Assembly: GCA_020626545.1 (NCBI GenBank)
Contig: JAHKZS010000219.1
Location: 1 to 5,787 of the forward strand
Origin: a bacterium
GTDB taxonomy: Bacteria > Bacillota > Clostridia > Oscillospirales > Acutalibacteraceae
Direction of reading: 5' to 3'
DNA: 5,787 bases
Shown: in pieces, positions 1-5,787 of the stretch
Position numbering within the stretch: position 1 is the stretch's first letter
Layout: each line of letters starts with the position of its first letter
Translations under genes and position numbers: made by a program
The notes under the pieces: model-generated
Told to the model about the DNA's origin: nothing
Databases searched by the model: none
Seen by the model: only the letters and a program-made list of their open reading frames with translations

Positions 1-21
1 ATTTATATTAGTGGGTTAGTT

Positions 22-351
22 TTATGAATTTTTATCTACCTGATGGAATGTTTTAAGATTTCCTGTTTTCTCACTGCGTTTATCGAGCTCTTTAAGCACA
101 TCGTCAAGCTCGATACCCTGGTCAACCATCATAACCATAAGGTGATAGATTAAATCGGAAATCTCGTATACAGTTTCGCTGTTATCTCCGTTTTTAGCGG
201 CAATAATAGTTTCGCTGCATTCCTCACCGACTTTTTTAAGAATTTTATCGAGACCTTTATCGAGTAAATAACAGGTATATGAACCTTCTTTTTTGTTGTC
301 ACGTCTGTTTAAAACAGTTTCGTATAAAGCCTTTAATACTTTATCATCCAT
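22..351 (-). CDS. hisE: Phosphoribosyl-ATP pyrophosphohydrolase HisE
   Basis: Second step of histidine synthesis: it hydrolyses phosphoribosyl-ATP to phosphoribosyl-AMP and pyrophosphate in the cytoplasm. The 109-residue protein is a stand-alone all-helical enzyme of the MazG-like NTP pyrophosphohydrolase fold. The Mg-binding signature is visible as KVGEECSE at residues 40-47 (acidic E43, E44, E47), followed by IAAKN at 50-54 and YEISDLIYHL at 62-71 (E63, D66). The length is normal for an unfused HisE. The ATG at 349-351 is preceded by GAGGT at 359-363 with 7-base spacing. That site overlaps the stop of hisI, so the two genes are probably translationally coupled. It is the last gene of the operon in view. 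The 21 bases after its stop show no hairpin or T-run, so a downstream gene or terminator lies outside the window. In many bacteria HisI and HisE are one fused protein; here they are separate. Confidence 0.97.
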   Translation of the reverse strand: MDDKVLKALYETVLNRRDNKKEGSYTCYLLDKGLDKILKKVGEECSETIIAAKNGDNSETVYEISDLIYHLMVMMVDQGIELDDVLKELDKRSEKTGNLKTFHQVDKNS

Positions 352-361
352 ATTAATTACC

Positions 362-676
362 TCATTTTATCTTATTAAAGAAACAGGAATGGTTGCCTGT
401 ATGACAAGCGGCTCCGGTCTGTTCTACTACTACAAGAAGCGTATCATCATCGCAGTCGGAGTACATCTCTAAGACTTTTTGGACATGTCCGGAAGTTGCT
501 CCTTTATTCCAGAGTTCCTGACGACTTCTCGACCAGAACCATGTATAACCTGTTTCAATAGTCTTTTTTAAAGATTCTTTGTTCATATAAGCGAGCATTA
601 AAACTTCGCCCGTGGACTTTTCCTGAACTACCGCGGGTATAAGCCCGTCCTTTTTAAAATATTTATCTAAATTCAT
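362..676 (-). CDS. hisI: Phosphoribosyl-AMP cyclohydrolase HisI
   Basis: Third pathway step: it opens the adenine ring of phosphoribosyl-AMP to give ProFAR. The 104-residue protein has the full family signature. The acidic Mg site SDCDDD spans residues 73-78 (D74, D76, D78). The zinc-ligand cysteines are C75, C91 and C98, within DCDDD, ACHTG (90-94) and NHSCFF (95-100). The WFWSRSR segment (46-52) and the [10 protein letters not shown] stretch (55-64) are also typical. The protein ends shortly after the SCFF motif, so there is no fused HisE domain. The ATG at 674-676 follows the hisA stop by 2 bases. Its ribosome binding site AAAGGTG (682-688) lies within the last two hisA codons, which implies translational coupling. 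hisF often lies between hisA and hisI in such operons but is absent here. Confidence 0.98.
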   Translation of the reverse strand: MNLDKYFKKDGLIPAVVQEKSTGEVLMLAYMNKESLKKTIETGYTWFWSRSRQELWNKGATSGHVQKVLEMYSDCDDDTLLVVVEQTGAACHTGNHSCFFNKIK

Positions 677-678
677 TA

Positions 679-1398
679 TTACACCTTTGAAGCGGCGTCA
701 ATAGCGAGTTTTAAATCGAGATTACCGCTGTAGATAGCTTTACCCGTAATAGCGCCGTAAATATTTAAATCGTGCAAATTTATTATATCCTTGATATTAG
801 ATATACCGCCGCTGGCTACAATATCACAGCTAACGTTATGAGAGAGATTATCAAGCTGTACAAGGTTCGGACCCGCAAGTGTGCCGTCCTGGTTAATATC
901 GGTAAATACGATAGTTTTGACGCCGATTTGTTCCATCTGTTTAGCGAGGTCGATATAATTAAGCTCGGACTTATCAGTCCATCCCTCAGCGCAAACTATA
1001 CCGTCTTTTGCGTCGATACCGACAACAATTCTGTCATCAAAGTTATTAACGGCGTCAATTACGAAATGCTGGTCTTTTACAGCCGCGGAACCGAGGATAA
1101 CGCGGTCAATTCCGTTTTCGAGATAATACTCGATGGTATCCATATTTCTGATACCTCCGCCTACTTCAACCTTAATATCGGTATTCTTGGCAACGTCGAT
1201 AATCAACTCGGAGTTTTTACGTTTACCGTCTTTAGCCCCGTCTAAATCTACCATATGCATCCACTCAGCGCCGGCGTTTACGAAGCTTTCAGCTACGTCG
1301 TACGCGTCGTCAGCTACCTTGGAAGCGGTAGAATAATCCCCCTTAAATAATCTTACGCATTGGCCATCTTTAATATCGATGGCGGGTAAAATAATCAT
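679..1398 (-). CDS. hisA: ProFAR isomerase HisA (1-(5-phosphoribosyl)-5-[(5-phosphoribosylamino)methylideneamino]imidazole-4-carboxamide isomerase)
   Basis: A TIM-barrel enzyme that converts ProFAR to PRFAR by an Amadori rearrangement. The 239-residue length is typical. The two catalytic aspartates are present: D8 in LPAIDIKDG (4-12) and D129 in VVGIDAKDG (125-133). Phosphate-binding loops appear as VGGGIR (79-84) and SGGIS (196-200), and [13 protein letters not shown] (166-178) matches the conserved barrel segment. The retained D8 and the EGW near residue 139 fit HisA rather than its paralogue HisF. The ATG at 1396-1398 is preceded by GGAAAGG (1406-1412) with 7-base spacing. hisB lies 40 bases upstream. 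The product PRFAR is the substrate of HisHF, whose genes are not in this window. A long open frame on the opposite strand over this gene is a coding shadow. Confidence 0.98.
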   Translation of the reverse strand: MIILPAIDIKDGQCVRLFKGDYSTASKVADDAYDVAESFVNAGAEWMHMVDLDGAKDGKRKNSELIIDVAKNTDIKVEVGGGIRNMDTIEYYLENGIDRVILGSAAVKDQHFVIDAVNNFDDRIVVGIDAKDGIVCAEGWTDKSELNYIDLAKQMEQIGVKTIVFTDINQDGTLAGPNLVQLDNLSHNVSCDIVASGGISNIKDIINLHDLNIYGAITGKAIYSGNLDLKLAIDAASKV

Positions 1399-1438
1399 TT
1401 TTTAACCTTTCCGTCCGTTTTGCAGACAATTAATTTCT
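1399..1438 (-). other. hisB-hisA intergenic gap, 40 bases, with a weak hairpin
   Basis: This is the largest non-coding gap in the window; the other junctions range from an overlap to 10 bases. Read on the transcribed strand it holds GTCTG, then CAAAA, then CGGAC. These can form a 5-bp stem (one G-T wobble) with a 5-base loop. The hisA ribosome binding site GGAAAGG follows. The stem is short and has no T-run after it, so it is not a convincing terminator. The hisH gene commonly occupies this place in related operons. No remnant of it is visible. Confidence 0.5.
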
Positions 1439-2017
1439 TTATAAAACACCTTTTGTAGATAAAGGTTTACCTGAGTCATTTTGTTTTACGGCAATTTTAA
1501 GCGCGTGAGCTACCGCCTTATAGATAGCTTCAATAATATGGTGCGAATTATAACCGTACTCGCATTTAACGTGCAGAGTGATTCCCGCGTTATAAGCGAA
1601 AGCTCTCATAAACTCAACCGTCATAGCGGAAGTATAATCTCCGCATTTTTCCTGGGGAAAATCCGCGTCGAACACCATAAAAGGACGGCCGCTAATATCA
1701 AGCGAGGCAAAAGCTAAAGCTTCGTCCATAGGTACATAAAAGCTTCCGAAACGTTCGATTGAGCTTTTGTCGCCCAGAGCCTTATTAAAAGCCTGTCCTA
1801 AAACAATACCAGTATCCTCAATAGTGTGATGATCATCTACGTTTAAATCGCCCTTAACGCTTATATCAAGTCCAAATCCGCCGTGTGTGGCGAAAGAGTT
1901 CAGCATATGGTCAAAAAAGCCGATTCCTGTATCAATATTTACATCTCCGCCGTCAAGGTTTAATTTCAGGCTGATGTCGGTTTCTTTAGTTTTTCTGTTA
2001 ATTTCAGCGTTTCTCAT
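1439..2017 (-). CDS. hisB: Imidazoleglycerol-phosphate dehydratase HisB (monofunctional)
   Basis: Dehydrates imidazoleglycerol phosphate to imidazole acetol phosphate. The 192-residue protein is the single-domain, Mn-dependent form without the N-terminal HAD phosphatase domain of the enterobacterial HisB. Histidinol phosphatase must therefore be encoded elsewhere. Metal and active-site residues are in FFDHMLN (34-40, H37), H45, DDHHTIED (61-68: H63, H64, E67) and NSHHIIEA (157-164: H159, H160, E163), with K167 following. The C-terminus STKGVL is the usual family ending, so the gene is intact. The ATG at 2015-2017 lies one base after the hisC TAG stop. GGAGAG (2023-2028) is its ribosome binding site at 5-base spacing, inside the end of hisC. 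Confidence 0.98.
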   Translation of the reverse strand: MRNAEINRKTKETDISLKLNLDGGDVNIDTGIGFFDHMLNSFATHGGFGLDISVKGDLNVDDHHTIEDTGIVLGQAFNKALGDKSSIERFGSFYVPMDEALAFASLDISGRPFMVFDADFPQEKCGDYTSAMTVEFMRAFAYNAGITLHVKCEYGYNSHHIIEAIYKAVAHALKIAVKQNDSGKPLSTKGVL

Positions 2018-2018
2018 A

Positions 2019-3080
2019 CTATCTCTCCGAAATAAACTTTTCTACAGCATTAATTACAGCGTTTATCTCTTCGTCTGTACCTGATGTAATGCGGACATAA
2101 TCACCCATACATCTTATAGCTATAGATTTACTTTTTAAAAACTCCCATAGTTCTTTTGAAAAGCTTGTTTTTACAAACACAAAATTAGTTTTAGTTTTAT
2201 ATACATAAAAATCATCAGTCAGCTTACTAAGCCTAACTAATTCATTATACAGCTTTTTTGTATTTTCAACAATAGTTTTAATACGATTATTTAAAAATTC
2301 TTTGTTTTTATAGAGTTTAGATCCTATTGCCTGGGAAAAACTGTTAACGTTATAAGGTGATTTCACAGCGGAAATCGCTCTCGTTACAGTTTCGTTAGCC
2401 ACGGCGAAACCGAGTCTTAAAGCAGCGCTTCCTAACGCTTTTGACGCGGTTCTAAACACAATTAGATTATCGTAATTATTTACGTCTTTTATAAGCGAGT
2501 TTTCTTCGCCCCAGAAATCCATATACGCTTCGTCGAGAACTACAAGACAATTTACGGACTTAATGAGCTTTTCGGCTTCGGCTTTAGTTATCCCGTGACC
2601 TGTAGGATTACAGGGATTAGAGAATATTAAGACACCTATATTCTCACTGTTAACAGTGGAAATAAGCTTATCAACGTCGATATTCAAATCCTCGTTCTTA
2701 TTAAACTTAACGCAGGGATTTTCAGTAATTGAACTGTAGAACTCATACATACTGAAATCGGGGTTTGTTACAAGTAGCTTCTCACCTTTTTTCATAAACG
2801 CCGACTCAATCAGGAAAATAAGCTCGTCCGAGCCGTTACCTACAGTAACGTTTTTATAATTAATACCGTAAAAATCAGCGAAGGACTTTCGAAGTTCAAT
2901 ACAAAGCGGGTCGGGATAACGATTAAAATCGAGATTATGTATAACGTCATCGACCGTTTTCATAAACTCCGAATCATAGTTGAGCGTACATTCGTTGGCG
3001 TCCAGACGAATAGAATACTCGCCTGAAATCGGCTCATATGGTATTAGATTTTTTATTTTATCGTTTAAAGTATATGACAA
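2019..3080 (-). CDS. hisC: Histidinol-phosphate aminotransferase HisC
   Basis: A PLP-dependent class I/II aminotransferase that converts imidazole acetol phosphate and glutamate to histidinol phosphate. The 353-residue length is normal. Visible motifs are RLDANE near the N-terminus (25-30), NRYPDP (53-58), GNGSDELI (81-88), SNPCNPTG (154-161), LDEAY (182-186, with PLP-ring D183), the Schiff-base lysine K214 in TASKALG (211-217), R222 in LRLGF, and R330 in RITSGT (330-335), the usual substrate-carboxylate arginine. The start is TTG at 3078-3080. It is the only plausible start between an in-frame stop and the RLDANE motif, and a strong ribosome binding site sits just before it. The 3' half is markedly AT-rich compared with hisD. 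By context this is HisC rather than a tyrosine or phenylalanine aminotransferase, although such paralogues are similar in sequence. Confidence 0.95.
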   Translation of the reverse strand: MSYTLNDKIKNLIPYEPISGEYSIRLDANECTLNYDSEFMKTVDDVIHNLDFNRYPDPLCIELRKSFADFYGINYKNVTVGNGSDELIFLIESAFMKKGEKLLVTNPDFSMYEFYSSITENPCVKFNKNEDLNIDVDKLISTVNSENIGVLIFSNPCNPTGHGITKAEAEKLIKSVNCLVVLDEAYMDFWGEENSLIKDVNNYDNLIVFRTASKALGSAALRLGFAVANETVTRAISAVKSPYNVNSFSQAIGSKLYKNKEFLNNRIKTIVENTKKLYNELVRLSKLTDDFYVYKTKTNFVFVKTSFSKELWEFLKSKSIAIRCMGDYVRITSGTDEEINAVINAVEKFISER

Positions 3081-3083
3081 AAA

Positions 3084-3092
3084 ATCACCTTA
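3084..3092 (-). promoter_or_regulatory. Ribosome binding site of hisC, deciding a TTG start
   Basis: On the transcribed strand the sequence reads TAAGGTGAT, a nine-base stretch closely complementary to the 16S rRNA 3' end. Three T's follow and then TTG at 3080. Its TAA is also the stop codon of hisD (3090-3092). No ATG or GTG lies in frame between that stop and the conserved N-terminal motif of HisC, so TTG is taken as the true start. Confidence 0.8.
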
Positions 3093-4379
3093 TTTATCAA
3101 ATCTTACTTTTATAGAATTAGCGTGAGCGGTTAAGCCCTCTACCTCAGCGAAACGTACAATATCGTCAGCCTGTTCGCTCAAAGCGTCCTCGGTGTAGTA
3201 GATAAAGCTTGACTTTTTAACGAAGCTGTCTACTGATAAAGGACTGAAGAATCTAGCGGTACCGCTTGTCGGCAAAACGTGGTTAGGGCCGGCGAAATAA
3301 TCGCCTAAAGGTTCCGGACTGTAGTTCCCTAAGAATACAGATCCCGCGTTGTCAAGCTTGCCGATATACTCCATAGGATTTTCGCAGCATACCTCAAGAT
3401 GTTCGGGAGCAAGGTCGTTAGCGAATTTTACCGCCTGTTCCATATCGGAACATACGATAATAGCGCCGTAGTTTTTAAGCGAGGTTTCGATAATATCTTT
3501 ACGTTCCAGCTTAGCGCTCTGAGCTTTTAACTCAACTTTAACTTCTTCAGCTAATTTTTCTGAGTTAGTTAAAAGAATCGAGCTCGCGAGCTTATCGTGT
3601 TCAGCTTGGCTCATTAAATCCGCGGCTAAAAAATTAGCGTTAGCTGATTCGTCAGCGACTATTAAAATCTCACTCGGACCGGCTATCATATCTATATCAA
3701 CTACTCCGTAGAGAAGTTTTTTAGCGGTAGCTACGAATATATTGCCGGGACCGACAATCTTATCAACCTTGGGTACCTGCTCGGTTCCGTAAGCGAGAGC
3801 GGCTACAGCCTGAGCTCCGCCCATAAGGAAGATTCTATCAACACCTGCGATTTTAGCCGCGGCGATAATATCGGGATTGGGTTTTCCGTCCTTAGACGGC
3901 GGAGTAGTCATAACTATCTCTTTACAACCCGCGAGTTTTGCGGGAATAGCATTCATCAGTACAGATGACGGGTACGCCGCTGTACCTCCCGGAACATAAA
4001 GTCCTACTCGCTCGAGCCCTCTTACACGCTGACCCATAATAACGCCGTTTTCTTTAGTCGTAAGCCACGACTGCTGGACTTGGCGTTTATGAAAGTCACT
4101 TATATTAGCGGCGGCTTTTTTAAGAGTTTCGATATAATCTTTATCACAGCCCGCGATAAGACTGTCGATTTCTTCTTTAGAGATTTCAACATTCTCCGGA
4201 GCTTTGCCGTCGAATTTTACTGTATAATCATAAACAGATTTATCGCCGTTTTCTCTAACATTATTGAGTATATCCAATACTATTTCGGATACATCTTTAG
4301 CTCCGCTTTGGGAGCGTTCTTTTAAGGTTTCTATAAATTTATATTCATCTTTCCCGTTTGCTACTACGGTAGTTATCAT
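3090..4379 (-). CDS. hisD: Histidinol dehydrogenase HisD
   Basis: Catalyses the last two steps, the NAD-dependent four-electron oxidation of L-histidinol to L-histidine through the aldehyde. The 429-residue length is typical. The family zinc ligands can be read directly: Q258 and H261 in SQAEHD (257-262), D360 in LGDYFAGPNH (358-367), and H419 in GLTAHA (415-420). The catalytic base pair E326-H327 lies in APEHLE (324-329). Other conserved segments are ERVGLYVPGGTAAYPSS (123-139), KIVGPGN (207-213) and MIAGPSEIL (231-239). No key residue is missing. The ATG at 4377-4379 overlaps the hisG TGA stop (ATGA). GGAGG lies at 4390-4394 with a slightly long 10-base spacing, so translational coupling to hisG is likely. 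Confidence 0.98.
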   Translation of the reverse strand: MITTVVANGKDEYKFIETLKERSQSGAKDVSEIVLDILNNVRENGDKSVYDYTVKFDGKAPENVEISKEEIDSLIAGCDKDYIETLKKAAANISDFHKRQVQQSWLTTKENGVIMGQRVRGLERVGLYVPGGTAAYPSSVLMNAIPAKLAGCKEIVMTTPPSKDGKPNPDIIAAAKIAGVDRIFLMGGAQAVAALAYGTEQVPKVDKIVGPGNIFVATAKKLLYGVVDIDMIAGPSEILIVADESANANFLAADLMSQAEHDKLASSILLTNSEKLAEEVKVELKAQSAKLERKDIIETSLKNYGAIIVCSDMEQAVKFANDLAPEHLEVCCENPMEYIGKLDNAGSVFLGNYSPEPLGDYFAGPNHVLPTSGTARFFSPLSVDSFVKKSSFIYYTEDALSEQADDIVRFAEVEGLTAHANSIKVRFDK

Positions 4380-5005
4380 TTAACTTCTGCCTCCAATTTA
4401 GAAACAAGTTCTTCGATTTCTTTCTTTCTTAACTTTAAGCTAGCAATATTCGCTATAAGACGAGCTGAAATATCGGTTACGTATTCAATAACGCTGAGAT
4501 TATTAGCCTTAAGAGTGGAGCCTGTTTCAACTATATCGACAATTCCGTCGGAAAGTCCTACTAGCGGAGCAAGTTCTACGGAACCCTCGATTTTAATAAC
4601 TCGTACGTCCATATCCTTGCCCTCAAAAAATGTTCGGGTAACGTTAGGATACTTTGTAGCGATAGTTTTAGCGCCGTAGCCGTGGTAAAAATCATAGCCG
4701 TTTTTACATGCTAAAGCAAATTTACACTTTCCAAAACCTAAATCAAGTAGTTCATAAAACGAGGTTCCTTTTTCCAATATAGTATCTTTACCGACTACAC
4801 CTAAATCGCACACACCGTGTTCAACGTATGTGATAACGTCGGCAGCTTTTGCGAGTACTACCTCGAACTGTCCGCCGCCTACGGATAAAATAAGCTTTCT
4901 TCCTTTATTATGTACTTCGTCACAGTTATAACCAATCTTTTCGAAAAGCTCTATTGTAGTTTTTTCAAGTCTGCCCTTAGTAAGGGCAATTCTTATCGGG
5001 TTCAT
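4376..5005 (-). CDS. hisG: ATP phosphoribosyltransferase HisG, short (HisZ-dependent) form
   Basis: Catalytic subunit of the first, committed step: ATP plus PRPP gives phosphoribosyl-ATP. From the chosen ATG it has 209 residues, so it is the short form lacking the C-terminal histidine-binding regulatory domain of the roughly 300-residue long form. Short HisG needs HisZ for activity and feedback control, and hisZ lies immediately upstream. Motifs seen are IALTKGRLE (6-14), KAADVITYVEHG (53-64), DLGVVGKD (67-74), EGSVELAPLVGLSD (140-153) and the PRPP-loop region DIVETGSTL (157-165). TTG (5017) and GTG (5014) lie in frame upstream. ATG at 5003-5005 is preferred because GGTGAT stands at 5010-5015 just before it, and because the protein then begins MNPIRIAL as is usual. 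The hisZ stop is one base before the ATG. Confidence 0.97.
   Translation of the reverse strand: MNPIRIALTKGRLEKTTIELFEKIGYNCDEVHNKGRKLILSVGGGQFEVVLAKAADVITYVEHGVCDLGVVGKDTILEKGTSFYELLDLGFGKCKFALACKNGYDFYHGYGAKTIATKYPNVTRTFFEGKDMDVRVIKIEGSVELAPLVGLSDGIVDIVETGSTLKANNLSVIEYVTDISARLIANIASLKLRKKEIEELVSKLEAEVK
4972..4988. repeat. Perfect inverted repeat at the start of hisG
   Basis: TGCCCTTA and TAAGGGCA form 8-base perfect arms around one central base. In the hisG transcript it begins 17 bases after the A of the ATG and could fold as a 7-bp stem with a 3-base loop. It coincides with codons for the conserved IALTKGR motif, so codon choice within a constrained peptide may explain it. No function is claimed. 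Confidence 0.45.
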
Positions 5006-5006
5006 C

Positions 5007-5787
5007 TTAATCACCAATTATTTTAAACTTTTTTATACCGAGTTTCTCAGCAAACTTACGCGCTTCTTCTTCATCCGACAAATCAGAAAACTGGGCTTTT
5101 ACACCGTCTTTTACCAGTTCCTCGGTATAAAGAATAGCGTTCATAATATCGTCATCGCTCTTAGCGAATACAAGCACCTCGGGAAGATTGCTTTTTGAGC
5201 GGTATTTAGCTTCTTCGGCAAGGTGGTTTATATTAACCGCGAATCCTGACGCGCCGAGGTCAATATCGAACTCACCAAAAATCTTATCGTAACGTCCACC
5301 GGATAAAATAGCGTCGCCGAAACCCGGAATATATCCCGTAAAAACAATTCCGCTATAGTACTCGTTTTGCTGTACAAGTCCTAAATCGACTATTATTTTA
5401 TCTTCCATATTGAGCTTAGATAAATCCTTATACAAGCTCTTAAGATAAGCGAGAGCTTCTAAAGCTTTCGGAAGTTTAATTAGCTTTTCTGCTTTTTCGA
5501 AAACTTCCTCTCCGCCGAATAAAGACGGAAAAGCTCTTATTGCTTTAACGGTATCGTTCTGCTCAAGTTTATCAAGAACGAAGTTTAACGCGGCGTAGTT
5601 TTTATTTTCAATATAATCCTTTATTTTATCTTTTAAATCAGCTTCAACATCGAGAGAATCGATAAGGGAAGCAAAAAGTAAGGAATGGCCGACTTCGATT
5701 CTAAAGTCTTTACAAACTGCTTTAAGAGTCTGGATAGCTGTAGTGATAATCTCGAGATCGGCTCTCTTTCCTTTTGAGCCGATAAGC
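5007..5787 (-). CDS. hisZ: ATP phosphoribosyltransferase regulatory subunit HisZ (5' end cut by window)
   Basis: A histidyl-tRNA synthetase paralogue that binds short HisG to form the active, histidine-sensitive ATP phosphoribosyltransferase. The frame is open from the window edge to the TAA at 5007-5009. This gives 259 residues; roughly the first third of the protein lies outside. A TTG at 5433-5435 could be taken for a start, but homology runs straight through it, so it is an internal leucine. Seen are LIGSKGKRADLEII (1-14), the FRIEVGHS helix region (28-35), the HisRS-like block DLGLVQQNEYYSGIVF (134-149), and ILSGGRYD (160-167). In true HisRS the middle block carries a catalytic arginine (LVRGLDYY). 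Here the place is taken by Q139-Q140, which argues for HisZ and against HisS. A short C-terminal segment starting at LPEVLVFA resembles a reduced anticodon-binding domain, as in longer Bacillota HisZ proteins. It is the most upstream gene in view. Confidence 0.93.
   Translation of the reverse strand, partial: LIGSKGKRADLEIITTAIQTLKAVCKDFRIEVGHSLLFASLIDSLDVEADLKDKIKDYIENKNYAALNFVLDKLEQNDTVKAIRAFPSLFGGEEVFEKAEKLIKLPKALEALAYLKSLYKDLSKLNMEDKIIVDLGLVQQNEYYSGIVFTGYIPGFGDAILSGGRYDKIFGEFDIDLGASGFAVNINHLAEEAKYRSKSNLPEVLVFAKSDDDIMNAILYTEELVKDGVKAQFSDLSDEEEARKFAEKLGIKKFKIIGD
5010..5015 (-). promoter_or_regulatory. Ribosome binding site of hisG, deciding the ATG at 5005
   Basis: GGTGAT on the transcribed strand encodes the last Gly-Asp of HisZ and matches the anti-Shine-Dalgarno region. 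Four bases (TAAG, containing the hisZ stop) separate it from ATG. The GTG and TTG candidates at 5014 and 5017 overlap or precede this site and have no comparable site of their own. Confidence 0.7.

Noticed and set aside
1..21. Possible terminator after hisE
   Set aside because: The 21 bases contain no inverted repeat or T-run on the transcribed strand, and the window ends too soon to judge.
772..1245. 157-codon open frame on the plus strand opposite hisA
   Set aside because: It lies wholly antisense to a well-supported hisA, has no recognisable domain, and is best explained as a coding shadow of hisA codon use.
3581..3592. 12-base perfect palindrome AGCTCGCGAGCT inside hisD
   Set aside because: It falls within ordinary hisD codons (Leu-Ala-Ser), has no loop or T-run, and is not repeated as an operator near any start, so it is probably chance.
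4080..4325. 81-codon plus-strand frame opposite hisD, and similar short plus-strand frames at 1133-1336, 1481-1717 and 1887-2084
   Set aside because: All are antisense to confident his genes and show no family motifs or independent support.
5433..5435. TTG as a possible start of a short 142-residue protein
   Set aside because: The frame stays open to the window edge and carries clear HisZ sequence upstream, including the FRIEVGHS motif, so this codon is an internal leucine.

Overview
The window is a stretch of a histidine biosynthesis operon, all on the minus strand. In transcription order (right to left) it reads hisZ (cut by the window edge), hisG, hisD, hisC, hisB, hisA, hisI and hisE. 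Every gene is recognised from family motifs in its translation, and the key catalytic or metal-binding residues are present in each. Low overall G+C, a short HisG paired with HisZ, strong GGTGAT/GGAGG-type ribosome binding sites, a TTG start and tight gene packing suggest a low-GC Gram-positive bacterium. A gut or rumen type of Clostridia is my best guess, but this is inference, and no marker in the window fixes the genus.

Layout: the 3' part of hisZ occupies about 5007-5787. Its stop lies one base before the hisG ATG. hisG overlaps hisD by 4 bases (ATGA). hisD is followed after 9 bases by hisC, which starts at TTG. hisC is followed after 1 base by hisB. A 40-base gap, the largest in the window, separates hisB from hisA. 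hisA is followed after 2 bases by hisI, and hisI after 10 bases by hisE. Only 21 bases remain beyond hisE, with no terminator visible. The operon promoter and any leader or T-box element would lie beyond position 5787. No stretch over 300 bases lacks a gene.

Together HisZ and HisG make phosphoribosyl-ATP from ATP and PRPP. HisE and HisI hydrolyse it and open the ring, and HisA isomerises the product to PRFAR. HisB dehydrates imidazoleglycerol phosphate, HisC transaminates it, and HisD oxidises histidinol to histidine. Two genes common in such operons are missing here. They are hisH and hisF, the two subunits of imidazoleglycerol phosphate synthase, which joins the HisA and HisB steps. Histidinol phosphate phosphatase is also not encoded in the window. 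These must be elsewhere in the genome if the pathway is complete.

I found no sign of an undescribed system, mobile element, CRISPR array or RNA gene. The points worth a second look are the absence of hisH/hisF, the hisB-hisA gap, a palindrome at the start of hisG and an AT-rich stretch in hisC.
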